Shown here one piece after another: positions 44,401-57,452 of a DNA stretch of 64,000 bases; position 1 is the first letter of the stretch; each line of letters opens with the position of its first letter. The notes beneath the pieces are model-generated. The model made no database searches. It was given only the letters and a program-made list of their open reading frames with translations, and was not told the origin of the DNA. Position numbers and translations under genes: made by a program. The stretch is from Emydura subglobosa (taxonomy: Eukaryota > Chordata > Testudines > Chelidae), in the NCBI GenBank assembly GCA_007922225.1, contig ML679958.1, positions 60,288,862 to 60,352,861 on the forward strand, read 5' to 3'.

Positions 44401-46273
44401 ATGTAATACAATGGACCTTTGGAAAGCCAAAGTTCTATGGGGATGCCTGAAACCTTCAGATATTTGACAGTTTGCTCAGTTGTTTAAGTCCCCACTAAGG
44501 TTCTGGATCCTCAGCAAACTTCAAAGCCTGTTGGTCAATTTCTTCAATACCCAACATCAACCTGGCTTCTCCAAGGCTGTAGGTCTTTTCCACATAAAGC
44601 CATATCTGATAAAGTCATCTTGATAGGTCATAGCAAATCTTCAGTTAATTTAGATTTGGGTAATTATTTTTTTGACCTTACACCACTGTACTTCTAAGAT
44701 TACAGATAAAGTTGTATTGGGTTTTGTATACTATATTATATAATAGTATGTCACATTGCTTGTTTTGGTGTCAGGAAAACTGAATTTGCTCATTTTAAAT
44801 ATGTAGGGAACTTTGTGTGGCTACTTGTTATTCAGCAGAGATTTCCCTCTTCCGTGGTAGCATCATTTTTCATGGAAGACCGGGCAGTCCTATCCCTGTC
44901 TGCAAAAGTTTTTTCTGTGGTGGCTTTTAGGCTTCTCCCTCCACTTGGAGAGAGGTCATTTGTAGAAGATTCTGCCAACCTTTCTCTGACGATGTAGATG
45001 GCTAAACTAGACAGCTTGTGCCTGCCTCAGGAGTATGATAGATTTGCATGCTGCGCACGTTAGGATGCCAGTACTTAAAGAAACATAGGAAAGAGAATTG
45101 TTGTAGGCTGACTTCCCTTTTCCTCCTCCACTGTTTTGGTGAGGATGTTACTGAACTTGTCCCACGTCTCAACAGCAAACTACTAACCTTCAAGTTCAGG
45201 TGCAGAGGATGGGCAAATGTCTCTTGCTTCTTTATTTGGCCTTACAGGTTTGGCCACCCTTTAATATGTGCAGGAGGAGAGGCAAGGATGTTGACTTTTA
45301 CATTAACCAATTTTTTCTGAATGAGGAATCTTAGAATTATTTTAACTTTGAGATTCTTGGAAAAGGAAGTAGAGGGAAATAAATGACTAGCTACCACCCT
45401 TTGAGGTAAATTCTTGCATGGTCATCTCTGCTACTGATTAAATAATGTACTTCCTTAGAAACAATAACATGATAGTCTTTGAACAGTTGCCTCTAAAGCT
45501 CCTTTGAGGATGTTGCTGACAATTGAGTGCACAATACACACAAAGTAATTACAAAGTAAAAGAAAAAAACAAAACAAAACCCCAAAACTTGTTTCACTGG
45601 AAATCTACCAAAAACAATTACTGTTAATGGTGTAGCTTGGAAACTTGGGATTCATTTCTTGAACTTTCGACCTTGAGTTGGGAACATTTGTTGCAAATCT
45701 TTCTTCAGGCAGTAGAAATGAGCATATGGAAGCAAAGGACTGCTTGTAAATGGTCCATATCTCACTTCCTTTTGTGTTTCTCTCATTTGAAATCTCTTCC
45801 TGACCTGAATGGTAAATATGAAACTTTGCTATGTTGAAATGACTGTTTTCCCTGTTTCCAAAACATTGATATTTCATATTTTAAACAAGATATTTGTATC
45901 ACACCACCATAATAATTACATTGGCAGTTGTTTATTTTGTGGCTGGTTGGGACAGTGTTGATGTCCATGAATGCCATTTCAGGTTAAATCAATTCAGTAC
46001 GTGGAGGGGGGAGGATAAATAAAAAATTATTTTACATTGACTATTTCTAAATATTTTCTCAATTGTCAGATTAACAAATTGATACTTGGGTAAATTTTTC
46101 AAATGTATTTGGAGAACTGTTTTTTGCATAAAATTGTCATATAAATAGTGTTTCCAGAAGTAGATATGCCCTTACACTATATAATGCTCAGAAAAAAGTA
46201 CATGCATTGTGCTATATGTGCCGTTACAGGTGAGGACATAAATTAATTTTGATGTGCATGTTTCTGTAAAAAT
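41421..46273 (+). other. ITM2B: ITM2B intron 1, first part
   Basis: This is intronic sequence. A palindromic-repeat copy lies at about 42511..42590 (CTGTTGAAGTCAGTGGGAG, then ATTGACTTGAATGGGGC). From about 43133 to 43275 the plus strand is A/C-rich and nearly G-free. No alternative exon, RNA gene or large mobile element was recognised. Open frames are under 95 codons and have no family signature. Confidence 0.6.
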
Positions 46274-46402
46274 CTGTGGTTTTCAACCTGTGGTCCATGT
46301 GCCCCTGAGGGGCTGCAGGCTGCGTCTAACATTTCCAAAGGGGGTCTGCACTACCATTCAGAACTTTTTAGGGGTCTGCAAATGAAAGGTTGAAAACCAC
46401 TG
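46274..46402. mobile_element. short hAT-type MITE
   Basis: This 129-bp element has ends CTGTGGTTTTCAACCT and, reversed, CAGTGGTTTTCAACCT, a near-perfect 16-bp inverted repeat. The interior has GTGGTCCATGTGCCCCTGAG and AGGGGTCTGCAAATGAAAGG, typical of small hAT-derived MITEs. The flanking 8 bases do not match, so the target duplication has decayed. Confidence 0.78.
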
Positions 46403-47290
46403 TTCTATCATATCCCGAAGTACGCTTATTGAGGTACACACACACACACCTTGATAAGCTCGAAAGAACTTTGCTTAAATGTAAACATTATGCAACTATA
46501 TAAAGTACTCTGTAAATAGTAGAGCTTTTCAGAATCTGCAGTTGCTCTTCTATGGGAAATTCTGACATTTCAAAATGTTTTTGTTCCGAATCAGAATGAA
46601 AAGCTGAAATTACCTGCTAAACAAAACTGCCAGAAAACTTAAATTTGGAACTATCAGATCAGGTCATTTTGATAATGTCAAAGCATAACTATAAATATTA
46701 ACAATTTATAATGTTAAATATAGAGAATATATAAAATTACTATTTTAATATCCTATAAAAGTTTAAACAAATGAAAATGAAAATCAAGATGAAACACTTC
46801 TACTTTGTCAGCATGAAACATTTTTACTGCATTGAAATTAGAGTCAAAATGATTTGTTTTGACTTTTCCTGTTGAAAATATTTGTCAAAGTTGACATGTT
46901 CCTGTGAAATTCTTTTGATTTTCAAAAACTTCATTTTCCAGTGAAAAACTGCTGTCAAATTTTTTTCAACCAGATCTTATCAACAGTTAAATATAGTCTA
47001 CTATTTTCATTAATTTTTTTCTTTCCAATACTTCATTATTTGTTTGATATATTTTGGTAGTGCTAGCATTTGTCTTTTCTGAAGAACACTGTTAATGCTT
47101 GTTTTGGGTCCAATAATGTTTTTGATTACTCTTTGGAAATTTAATAAAATAGTACACTTGCAGGCTCTGTATATAATTTATTTATAGTAGGCAAACGCTA
47201 CAGACATTTAATTGAGTACAAAAACACTTTCTCTCCATACTTCTCAGCAGTTTTTTCTGTAGTAAATTTTTGTATTACTAACACTTTACA

Positions 47291-47316
<26 letters not shown>
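47291..47316 (+). repeat. (TG)13 microsatellite
   Basis: Thirteen GT units without interruption lie in ITM2B intron 1. The tract is likely length-polymorphic. Confidence 0.95.
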
Positions 47317-47322
<6 letters not shown>

Positions 47323-47559
47323 CTTGCAAGAACATTATTAATTGTTGTACATTGAAAACTAAAATTACAGTTGACAGAATAAATGCTAACGTAATTCAGT
47401 GGTTCATTATCTTTTTATATAATTTTTCTTCTCTTGATGACTGGCAAAATCTGTACATTGCATGGGATTACCCAGTCACAAAGGTAATTAATGTCATTTT
47501 ATTAATTTGCACTTCCGCTTATATAGGGCTTTTTATCCCTAGTGTAAATTAACATGTTT

Positions 47560-47640
47560 TTCATGTATAGATTCAAAGCACTATACAAAACTGGATCTCA
47601 TTCCCAATTTTACAGATAGGGAAACCAAAACAGAAGAGAG
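47560..47640 (-). repeat. MIR-like SINE fragment, reverse
   Basis: CAATTTTACAGATAGGGAAA with ACTATACAAAACTGGATC upstream is the reverse complement of the MIR-type 3' region (TTTCCCTATCTGTAAAATTG). It is short and diverged. Confidence 0.6.
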
Positions 47641-48074
47641 AAATACCAAGGGCTTCAATCCTGCACCACTGAAGTCAATGAGAGTTTTGCATCAAACTTA
47701 AGTGTGTACAGCATGGTCACACAGTGTGTCAATGACAGACTTTGAAATAAGGCCAAGGTCGCCTCACTCTCAGTGGACCATGCTTCCTCCAGTAGCAAGA
47801 TTCCCTTGTCTAAGCAGCCTTACAAAATTAGCGTGAAAAATTAGCAGCTGAAGGATGAGAGTTTACTTGTCCACCCTCACCATGCTGACAGAGAAATACT
47901 ATGCTGATATTTTGTTTGCTGCTCAGAACATAAGTTATTCACTCCAAGTGGCTGGACAAGCAGAATTTTGCGAAGCTGCTGTGTGTGATGCTCTTCAGTT
48001 AATTCACATGTCCAATGCTTGCAGTTATAGAAAATCCTCTTGTTTAGAAAAAGTATTAAAATACCCACCACAAT

Positions 48075-48185
48075 GAGCTCCTGAGGGGCTTGATCCTGCA
48101 AGGTGCTAAGCATTCTGGCCCTGATCCTGCAAAGCACTTGAGCATATGCTCAGCTTTGAACACGTGAGCAGTCTCATTGTAACGA
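48075..48185. repeat. palindromic repeat family copy
   Basis: GGGGCTTGATCCTGCAAGGT is followed 37 bases later by a second GGCCCTGATCCTGCAAAGCA, then GAGCATATGCTCAGC, a short perfect palindrome. These are parts of the interspersed family with GGCCTGATCCTGCA ends and a TGAAGTCAATGGGA core. Two partial copies seem to abut here. Confidence 0.55.
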
Positions 48186-48379
48186 AGCTTTTTTAGAGAC
48201 TTTTTTAACAACTTCTGATAGAAGTAAAAGTTGATTAAATCTATGCCCTTCAACACCAACTGTTTGGTATGATACTCTTAATATATAATACTACTTCACG
48301 CTACTGACACTTTTCTGCCCAAAGATTTGCTTTACAAATACTAATGAATTAACAGTCTCAACATCATATAACGTAGAGA

Positions 48380-48500
48380 AGTCTTGCTGGCTCCATTTTG
48401 TATATGGAGAAACTAAGGCACAGTGTTTATGACTTGTCCAAGATCTCTCTCTCTTTGTGGCAGAGTCAAGAACAGAAGTCAGAAATCCTGAGACTCTGTG
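48380..48500 (-). repeat. MIR-like SINE, reverse
   Basis: CATTTTGTATATGGAGAAAC, TAAGGCACAG, GACTTGTCCAAGATC and GTGGCAGAGTCAAGAACAGA follow the order of a reversed MIR (ATTTTACAGATGGGGAAACT, GAGGCACAGAG, GACTTGCCCAAGGTCAC, TGGCAGAGC). It is a good partial copy, antisense to ITM2B. Confidence 0.72.
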
Positions 48501-49757
48501 ATTTATGTGTAGTATATTAAGGAGATTTCTAGCTTAAAGGGGTCATCAGTGCTTGACTATCCAAGATAGAACTATTCAACCCACATAGCATTCTGTTGAC
48601 ACGAATGTCTGTGAGACTTAGATAAGCATCAAAAGGAAGTCTGGATATATTTAAAAAATAAATATGTGAATAGGATGACAAAGGTAATGTAGAGAGAAGG
48701 ACTAAATGTATCAAGAATAATAAAGACCAGTAGTCAGATTGTGTTTTATGAAGCATAGGCACTTTCTAGCTAACCCCCTATTTACAGAATCCTCCAGAAT
48801 ACCCTATAATACTTTTTTTTTTTTTTTTTTAGTTCAACTTTGAACTCAAATTTTCAGACTTAATTTTGTCCAAAAGTTTATATTATGTATTTATTGGAAG
48901 TTTAGTGAAACTCTTTAGTCAATTTGGTGTAGTCAGAGAATGAATGAGGGAAAATGTTGATTTCCACACTTGGCAAAAAATATCAGGTTTTTTTTAATTG
49001 GACAATTAATAGCTCTATTTGGAAACTTTCAAGCTTCTCACGTGCTGTATGTAGTCTTTAGTGAGGAATGCCATGTTACATATTTTTTTAAAAGAATGGT
49101 TAAGTACAATTTTTAAAAATAAATTTTAAATATCTATCAACTGTCACTTCCACTTTTTAACAAAATAAATATACATAGTATATACTGCCAAATATAATTT
49201 AAATAATGTGGCTGTTTATTTGTATTGCTAATCACTGTATTGCTGAAATATGAAAACTATTGCACCAGAACTTACTTTCTTTTTCTTTTCTTTCTTAACA
49301 TACTTGAGGAAATTCAATGCAAAACTTAGCTCAAGAAAATGTTAAAGTTGCATATATAAAGGTATATAATGGAGACACTCCAACATTCTTGGTATATATC
49401 ATCTACTATGGATCATTATAACCTTTGTGCTGCATGTCAATACTGTATATTATGCTACGATTGCTAGGCTCACTGGGATGTGGTAATTCTGAAATCCTTG
49501 TTTTGGCAGAACTTCAAATATGTTTTAACGTTTTTCTTTTGTATTTCCTTGTAAGAGCTAAGTTAGTTAAAAAAGCCATTCATAAAAATATTCATCCTAA
49601 AACTAAATGATCCAGTGGTCAAGTTCAGTAGTTATGGACTACTTAATGTCCCGCTTTTGGGCATCCTTTTCCGGTCCCCATTCTTAGCCGTTATTCTCCT
49701 AGGACCTGATTCTGTAACCCTCTCATGAGAAGTCCATGGGACTGTTCACATAAGTAA

Positions 49758-50038
49758 GGCTACGGCTACACTGACAGCGGCAAAGTCACCACCGTCAGAT
49801 CGATTTCTCTGGATCAACTGAGTGATCAGTAAAGACCCGCTCAGTCAATCCAGAAATCGACGTACTAAGACTACCTTCACAAGTGGCGTAGCGCTGCGTC
49901 GATGGGAGGAGCAGTGCAGGGAAGACGGCATGCAGCAGAGGAGCAGAGAAGTCGACAGGAGTTACGCAAGTTTTTTGCGTAGCTTACGTAACTCCTGTCG
50001 ACTGCCACCCAATCTCGGAGGTAAATGTAGACAGGGTC
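49758..50038. mobile_element. Harbinger-type MITE (TAA duplication)
   Basis: This 281-bp element is flanked by TAA (49755..49757 and 50039..50041). The ends are GGCTACGGCTACACTGAC and, reversed, GACCCTGTCTACATTTAC. Internal GTCGACAGGAGTTACG and CGTAACTCCTGTCGAC form a long inverted repeat at about 49951..50002, so single-stranded DNA or RNA would fold back. There is no coding capacity. Confidence 0.75.
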
Positions 50039-50309
50039 TAAGGATACTCACGTGGGTGAGAGTTACATGATTACACTTGTAGGGCATGATTGATTCTTCA
50101 TTGCCCTGCACCTTGTGAAGTCCTTTACATTAATGCAGAGTGGGTATAAAATGCTTCCATTCTGAGTTGGTAGCACTTTATATCCACTTTGCCCTGGTAT
50201 AAATGACTATGTAACATGCAGGCTCGTAGTATTTATTTTCCACCATATTCCTCTTCCTTCTCCTGTCTGTTTTCTCTCTTTTTTTTTTTTTTTTGTATGC
50301 AGTGTTGTT

Positions 50310-50396
50310 GAAGCCTGTGCAAAAGCTTGTGTCTCTCTCCAACAGAAGTTGGTCCAATAAAGGATATTATCTCACCCACCCTGTTTCTCTCTCTTG
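50310..50396 (+). repeat. interspersed repeat with AACAGAAGTTGGTCC core
   Basis: This is the second copy of the repeat at 22605..22690, same orientation: AAGCTTGTGTCTCTCTCCAA, CAGAAGTTGGTCCAATAAAG and GATATTATCTCACCCACC. It is the better preserved of the two. Confidence 0.7.
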
Positions 50397-50536
50397 TCAA
50401 TTTTATCCTGCCCCTTTTTTTTACCTTTTCAGACATATCTAACTTCCTCCCTTTCTGTCAGTCCTGTTCTCCCACACACGTCTTCCCCTTTCAGTATGAT
50501 CTTTGCAAATTCAAGCCTTGCTTACCTTAATGTATT

Positions 50537-50575
50537 TTCATAGATTCTAAAGCCAGAAGGAACCTGTGTTACTGT
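50537..50575 (-). repeat. CR1-type 3' tail fragment
   Basis: TCATAGATTCTAAAGCCAGA followed by AGGAACC is the reverse complement of a CR1 3' terminus (GGTCCCTTCTGGC... AATCTATGA). Only about 40 bp remain recognisable. Confidence 0.55.
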
Positions 50576-52048
50576 TAGTGGTTGTGTTGACGTGCAGTTA
50601 AGATGAACTGAGTGATTCAGTTGATTTCTTGGTTACTAACAGTATAACCCCACAGTCTAAATTTGGTCTACCATAGTATTCAGATCTTAAAAGGATCTTT
50701 GGCATGATACTTTGTAAGGCCCTTTGTTGTTGTTTGAATGCTAGCAGCTTTCCCAATTCTGTACGAAACAGAGAGGAAAACAAATATTCATAGTGACTGT
50801 ATATTATTTTTATAGAAGAAAACTTGGATACACTGAAAATCCATGAAGAGATACTCAGTTGTGCCAGCTAGCTAACAGATTATTTGGGTTCATCCAAACT
50901 ATGTGAGTGGCAATGAGAAGCCAAGAAAAACCCAACCCTTTGACACCCTTTTGAGTAAAAGGACAACTCCCTGCCTATCTTGACATCAGAGAGGAGGAAC
51001 TGGCAATACTGTTGCAGAAGGATTACAGATATCTCATATATACAAAAGAGGCTATGGACATTTTTAGACCTCATTGGTTGAGGTTAGAAAGAATAAAATC
51101 ACTTTAGAGGAACAGAGGTTCTCATGATTCACCGTCTAAAGTAGTATCTAAGTTGTATGGATATCATCTTTCAAACAGTATGTTTAGTAAGATCAGTTTA
51201 GTAAGATTTCTACCTATTTTTGCTAGCAGGGGGAAAAAATGATGTTTGAGAGGCATGTCAGTATGACAGCGTTCCAAGACTGCAGTATAAATCACCCGAA
51301 TGGGTAAAAATCTGCTTTAATTTCCAATCCATAATATGTAATGCATAGAACTGCAGTCTCTCAGCAGATTTCAGGCAGGAGACTATGAAGTTGTTTTGAA
51401 AGGGTCCTTTAAATGTTAGTTCAACGAGTTAGTATAGGCACATCTTGGTCAACATCATTTAATCCATAGATCCAGCATCTTTGTCTTAAAACCTTTGGCC
51501 AATTTTATATTTTGAAGAACTATTAGCTTCCCTTATTAACAAGCACTTTTTGGAGAGTCTGTTATCCATCACTAATTTGAGTCTCTTCTTCCCATCACAC
51601 TATTTAAAAGCTCAATTACCAAATTTTGCCTCCAAGGATGGACAGCCTACTTTAGTACACCCCGTGAGACTATGTAAGTAAACTGGAACACCAGGGATCT
51701 TCCTAAGAAAATAATTTTGAACAGGTTCTAAGCAGGGGAAGTATCATTCTGCCCATACAAACCTTATCCCCTTATATAGACTCAGTTTTCAGATAATCAC
51801 AGCCTGTTTGTGCATTATGATGTGAACATCCTTTTACTAACCTTTGGATCATATACAGTATCTGATTTATGTGCAGATCAAAGGCAATATGTGGCACTTC
51901 TGAAGCAGAAAAATGTCTTTGAATCTTATTTTTTGTCTTCACCATAGCTACTTCTAAAGCTTAGGTTAGTATCTTTTTTGGGGGGGTGGGAGGGGAGCTG
52001 CTTGCTGAGCATAAAATTTGCTAAATTGTTCACAGCACATCATGTTTG
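50576..52048 (+). other. ITM2B: ITM2B intron 1, no features
   Basis: This is intronic sequence in which no exon, RNA gene or named repeat was recognised. Confidence 0.55.
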
Positions 52049-52056
52049 CTTTAGAT

Positions 52057-52455
52057 CAGTGACTCTCAACCTTTCCTAAAATGAGTACTGTGGTCTGGAG
52101 TCTGATTTGTCTTGCGTACCCCCAAGTTTCACCTCACTTAAAAACTACTTGCTTACAAAATCAGACATAAAAATACAAAAGTGTCACAGAGTACTATTAC
52201 TGAAAAATGGCCTACTTTCTCATTTTTACCATATCATTATAAAATAAATCTATTTGAGATACAAATATTGTACTCATATTTCAGTGCATAGTATATAGAG
52301 CAGTATAATCATTGTCTGTATGAAATTTTAGTTTGTACTGACTTCACTAGTGCTTTTTATTAGCCTGTTGTAAAACTAGGCAAATACCTAGATGAGTTGA
52401 TGGAAGACCTGTGCATACCCCCGGGAGTACAGATACCACTGGTTGAGAACCACTA
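52057..52455. mobile_element. hAT MITE with 8-bp duplication
   Basis: This 399-bp non-autonomous hAT element has the left end CAGTGACTCTCAACC and the reversed right end TAGTGGTTCTCAACC. The flanks CTTTAGAT (52049..52056) and CTTTAGAC (52456..52463) form an 8-bp target duplication with one mismatch. The interior is AT-rich and non-coding. It sits in ITM2B intron 1. Confidence 0.85.
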
Positions 52456-52463
52456 CTTTAGAC

Positions 52464-55400
52464 AGACTAACACTCAGTTGTGTTTCTGCACAAATGGATG
52501 AAAGTATATTTCTGTGATGCATCCTAATTTACTTAGAGAAGCAAAGGCCTGATGATTGTCATTTTTGGAATGTGAGCTGGCTGGGTGTGTACCTGAAGTG
52601 TAAAACAACTTGTAAGTGTTTACTATTTTAAGATAGTGTGTTCTGCTCTTGTACAAAAACCCACAGAAGGGGACAATTTAGCTGCAACAAATCCCCATGA
52701 GATTATCAAATCTAGTTAATACCTTTGGCTAAGTGCTCCTCCTGAGAGTTGTCCTCTTAACATTTAGGGTAACCTTTCAAAATTCTAACTTGGTGCTGTC
52801 AAATTTTCATATTTATACTGGAACAAAATGCAGAAGCACTAGATGCTGAACTGAAAAGAGCAAGCGTATTTGGCACACTTCATCAAAGGAGTAACTGCAG
52901 ATGTTTGTGGGGCTACAGGTTATTTTTCTTTTAACCTGTACCCCAAAATAATTACTCACAGGTTACATCTGTGTATTCTTAGTGCTAAATGTATTTTATA
53001 AGGGCTTCTGTCTTTTTCTGGAATTAAAAAGTGTTCTGTCTCAATGGGCAATTTTGGTATCATTTGAACAACTCAGGAGAGCACTTTATAACTCCAGAAG
53101 GGCACAAGCAGAGTGAAGCTTGACATCATCCACTGACCACAACAGGTAAAAGAATCTTTATTCAAATGAAACAACTATAATCTTGGCATAATTTATTCAG
53201 TGAGGCCAGGTCAAGCAAACTTCAGAGAACCTGGCCAGTAACCTTACACCTCAAATGCATAATGAGACATAAAATTATCTGCATATAAGAAAACTGTTCC
53301 TGCAATGCTTGAAGTATTCAGGCTCTGGAATTCTGTATCTTGTACACTAATCTTACAGTGCTTTAAATTAAAAGGAAGTAGAGTGAGCACACATCTGTTT
53401 GACACCCCTCTCCAAAGGAAGTGGGTTAGTCAAATCTTCACTGAGTCCCATTCCGATGCTAGATGTTAGAGTGATGAGCTCTTACAAAGGGCGAATGCCA
53501 GGCTCATGTCAGTCTCACTTAAAGCATTTTGCAGCAAAGATTATCTTTATGGAGTTATCATAGGGTCAGGGATCCAACTGGGAATCAGAAGGGAAAGCCA
53601 CACTAGGACAGAGATGAGACATAACATGGTACGGGCTAGAATTGATTGCTGCTTCCCCTGAAAGACAAGTAGGAAGAAAGGAGGGAGGCAGATCCTTGGA
53701 GCCTAGTTGCACCCAGAGATGTGTGATTAATTTTTCTGGTGAAGACCCCCTCCGTCAGAAAGCTTACCAAGAAGGGAAAGTTGAGGTGACAGAGGCTGCA
53801 ACCTCTGCCTGTACCAGGGGCCCTGTAGAGGGCTACTACAGACCTCAAAAAGGGTTGTACTGGCTTGACATGACGTAGTCAGAGCAGGTGGGGTACACAC
53901 TAATTCAGCACAGTCTTCATTAGTGGAGCTCCCCCCGGAGTTAATAGTGCCCTTCCAAGGCAGGAACCACCCAAACAGTAGTGGGTAGGCATCAGCAACA
54001 CCACTTCTCTTTCAAGTTGTATTGCTCCTGGGGTGCAGGAGTCTATTCTGAAATAGGGTGGTGTAATTTACTCTTGGGTTATTCTAGCTCAGCATAAACG
54101 ATGTTGGGTTCCAGGAGTTTAGTCATAGAGTAGCTACCAATACTAGTATAATCTATCATTGTGGGATTAATAATATTTATAGTTTTGGTTATGTGTAATT
54201 TTAAGTGCTTCCGTTTAAGCCACAATTGACGTACTTAATTATCCACTTCAGAAAGATCTAAATTATTCATTAATTTAACAATGGTTTTCAAAGTTGCCCA
54301 ATATTTGGGATTTAGCTCTACTGAGATAATCTCATATGCTATCCTAAATAATACGCAAACTGTGCTTGAAACTGGGCTCTAAAATTGGCAACAGATTGTG
54401 GGCAAATTAGTCCTACAAGTTAATTAATACATGTGACATATCTTTGTGTACTAGGCATGTATTCACAAATAATACTTCGCTTTTATACACTGAAGGATTA
54501 TGGGAACGTATTGAATGTTCAGTTTACCGTTATCATTCATACATCAAAGCAAAAATACTTAGGTTAGGAATATTAATAACCACCTGTTTTAACTTCAGAC
54601 CATCTTGGAAGCAGTTTGAAAGTAACTTCTATCTATTTGGAGTTTCTTTTGGTGTATGAGAAATTAGTTTGTGGTCTAAATCCAATTCCTAGAGGACATG
54701 CATAGATAATGTAAAATCCTCCTCGACAATTTTTTCATCGTTATATCAATTAAATTGAATAGCTATTTTGGTTTTTGTTGCAGTTTTTTTTTTTTTTTGC
54801 TATAGATAAGTGACTGTTCTCTCTCAATGCTGTTTGAGGTTTTCCCCTATTCTCCTCAAATAAAACTGTAAGTTTGTTTTGAGATAATTTAAAAATAAGG
54901 ATATCCTAAACATTTTATGTAATATCCTTCTCTTGAGTTTTGAATCCTCATTTTCTATGTCATCGATTTTTCCTCATTAATGTACAGCAATTTCCATGGC
55001 AGCATTTTAAAAAAACCTTTTATGTAGAGGTCTTTCATGAAATGTCTTGGGATATGAAATTACCTGCCAGTACAGAGACAATATAAAAATAATAAAAATC
55101 CTTGTTTTACCTGACTTAGAGTTATAATTTAACACACTTTACTGAAGAATCCACAGTGAATCTGAACCTGACCTGAAACTTAATTAAATTACTCTGGGTA
55201 TTGTATTAAACTTCATCCTCAGCCTTTCACTTGAAGGAACAATGTCAGGTTTAAAATCAGGTAGTTAATAAAAAAAAAATCCTTAGATAATTAACAATTA
55301 AAACGGAAAGGATTTAAAAATTGCTACATACATTTCACTGTTTATGCTCTGAGTCAGTTTCATTTTTAATATAATTTTCTAGCCAGTTTCACTTTCAGGG

Positions 55401-56257
55401 TCTTATGTATTAGCACAGAGGTTACAGTGCTTAAGTTGCAAACACTGCAGGGGAACTTTTATCAGTTAAACTTTGCTTCAGTTAGAATTTATTTATGCTT
55501 TCCATAGAAACACTTTTATTGGTCCAGAAAGTTTGATAAAAGCTTATTTTTACAACACCTACATTTCAGGTCAAGAGAACACATCTTCTAGGAGCTCACA
55601 GCATTTTGTATTTGGAACAGAAATCAGTGATGTATCGAGCTATAATAAATGGGAAAACTGCTAAAAGAAAGCTGCACTTATTTTGCTTCTTGCAACATTC
55701 TGCAAGTTAATATAAGAAGCTTTTATTTAATCAAGCATAAGCTGTGAATTATTTTTGAGAAGTTTTTATTCTGTTAATGGTTCTAACCTGCTATTGACAG
55801 CTGTCACCCACTTTTCTACAAGGTATGGAAGATTGCTCTATATTGTGAGTGACTGATTTGTACACCACTGTTAGATTAACATGGAGAATAGGTTACAATT
55901 AGAACTGTTTGTTTAAATAGTAACTATTTTATTTAGACATTAAGTGCTATAACAGCTTGTTATAATATTTATATGGGGTCCTCTCCAAAACAAACCCAAA
56001 AGCCACAAGAAGTATCTGCTCAAAGATAAGAGTATATCCATCACTCTAGAGCAAAACTTGTTTCTGTTTCTTCCTCTTAAAGAGACGTGTAGGGTTTTTC
56101 CAATTTCATTTTTCACCATTATTTTCTGTCTTCCTGATTGTCGTGATTTCTTGTTGTCTCAAGTAGGAAAGGTATAATGAATTACTTTCCACTAATTGAA
56201 CGCAGACATTTATGTGTCAGTCGTGGATTGGAAGGGGATGCGATATTGCAGACTTTA
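52464..56257 (+). other. ITM2B: ITM2B intron 1, late part
   Basis: This is intronic sequence, mostly AT-rich. A T15 run lies at 54784..54798. No exon, RNA gene or large mobile element was recognised. The short open frames have no family signature. Confidence 0.55.
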
Positions 56258-56546
56258 GGAGTATGCCTATACTGAAGAAAAAAACCAAAACCCAAACCTA
56301 CAGCAATGAATCTCAGGTCACACTATGGCACTACAAATAGCTATGTAGATGTTCCTGCTCGTCTAAAGCTTGGGTTCTGAAACCTGAGGAGGAGAATATT
56401 TCAGAGGCTGAGTTCCAGACTGAGTGGGAACATCTGCACAGCTATTTGTTGTGCCGTAGTGCAGCCCGGGTCTGTAAACCTAGGTTTTGTGACTCGCTGC
56501 TGTGGGGTTTTTTTTTGTTTTTTTTTTTGGTAATGTAGATGTATTC
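56258..56546. mobile_element. probable Harbinger-type MITE
   Basis: The ends GGAGTATGCCTATACTGAAG and, reversed, GAATACATCTACATTACC are inverted and lie beside TTA (left) and TAA (right). Subterminally, an A-rich tract with AAAACCCAAACC on the left faces a T-rich GGGGTTTTTTTTTG tract on the right. The interior has CACTACAAATAGCTATGTAG and CACAGCTATTTGTTGTGCCG, which are also inverted, so the element is largely palindromic. The duplication is imperfect, so the exact borders are uncertain. Confidence 0.6.
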
Positions 56547-57452
56547 TAAGAAACCAAGGACCTGTATTTACTTTAATTATGCATAAGTGAGGGAAGTGAA
56601 GGGTGTTGATCCTGTGATAGACATAGGAGTCCTCCTACAAGCACCAGCTGGTATTTTTCAGGATGGCTTGAGGGGGGGAATGCATGATATGGTACTCCTT
56701 TCTGCTGCTCCAAAGAGGAGCATTGTACATACCTCACATGTAGCATATACTATGAATAGCACAATATATACAGATTGGGGCCTGACAATGCTCCGTTATG
56801 CCAGTAGTGTGCCAACGAGGGCAGTAGCCAGTTCCCTAATCTAGAATTCTTTTGAGCAAAAGTCCTGCAATCTCTCTCCTACTTCTATACCAGAGGAGAG
56901 AAGGAGGGAGGCTTCTTATTCCCTCTTCTTCACTAATCACAGTCCTATAACACAGGGCCTGATTTTGCCTTAAGCTGCTTATTCTTCAAACCTTTTAAAT
57001 TGTACCAGACTGGAGGATGTCCTAATGCTGCTTCTGAATCCAGGTCCCTTACATGCTATTGTTTTACAAAAATTAGCCTAAACATGGATATTTTTTCTGG
57101 CCACAACCTATGGAAAGCTCAGCTGTGAGAAAAACGATGCTTCAGGTGACTTCAGCATTCCTGAACCTTCCCCCATGACTTGTCAGCTTGTATGCTTTTG
57201 ACATTAGTAACCAGTTGATGAGTCAGCCCAAGAAGATGGCAAGAAGAGGTTGCAGGATTTATAGCTGTTTTTAATCTCACCATAAACCTTAACATGGAAT
57301 AAATTGAAAGTGTTTTTTCCAAACATGAAGTAAAATTACCCAGTACGTTCTAGTGATGCACTAAAGGTTTGCACTAAACAGACATGTACATCCACAGTCA
57401 TACACATCTTTTGGAATGTTATGTTAACAGTTTTCCTTCGATACATTTCTAG

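Larger units (their letters stand above)
46403..49754 (+). other. ITM2B: ITM2B intron 1, middle part
   Basis: This is intronic, AT-rich sequence. It includes two reversed MIR-like SINEs (47560..47640, 48380..48500), a (TG)n tract, palindromic-repeat copies at about 47645..47705 and 48075..48185, and a T18 run at 48813..48830. No exon was recognised. Confidence 0.6.
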
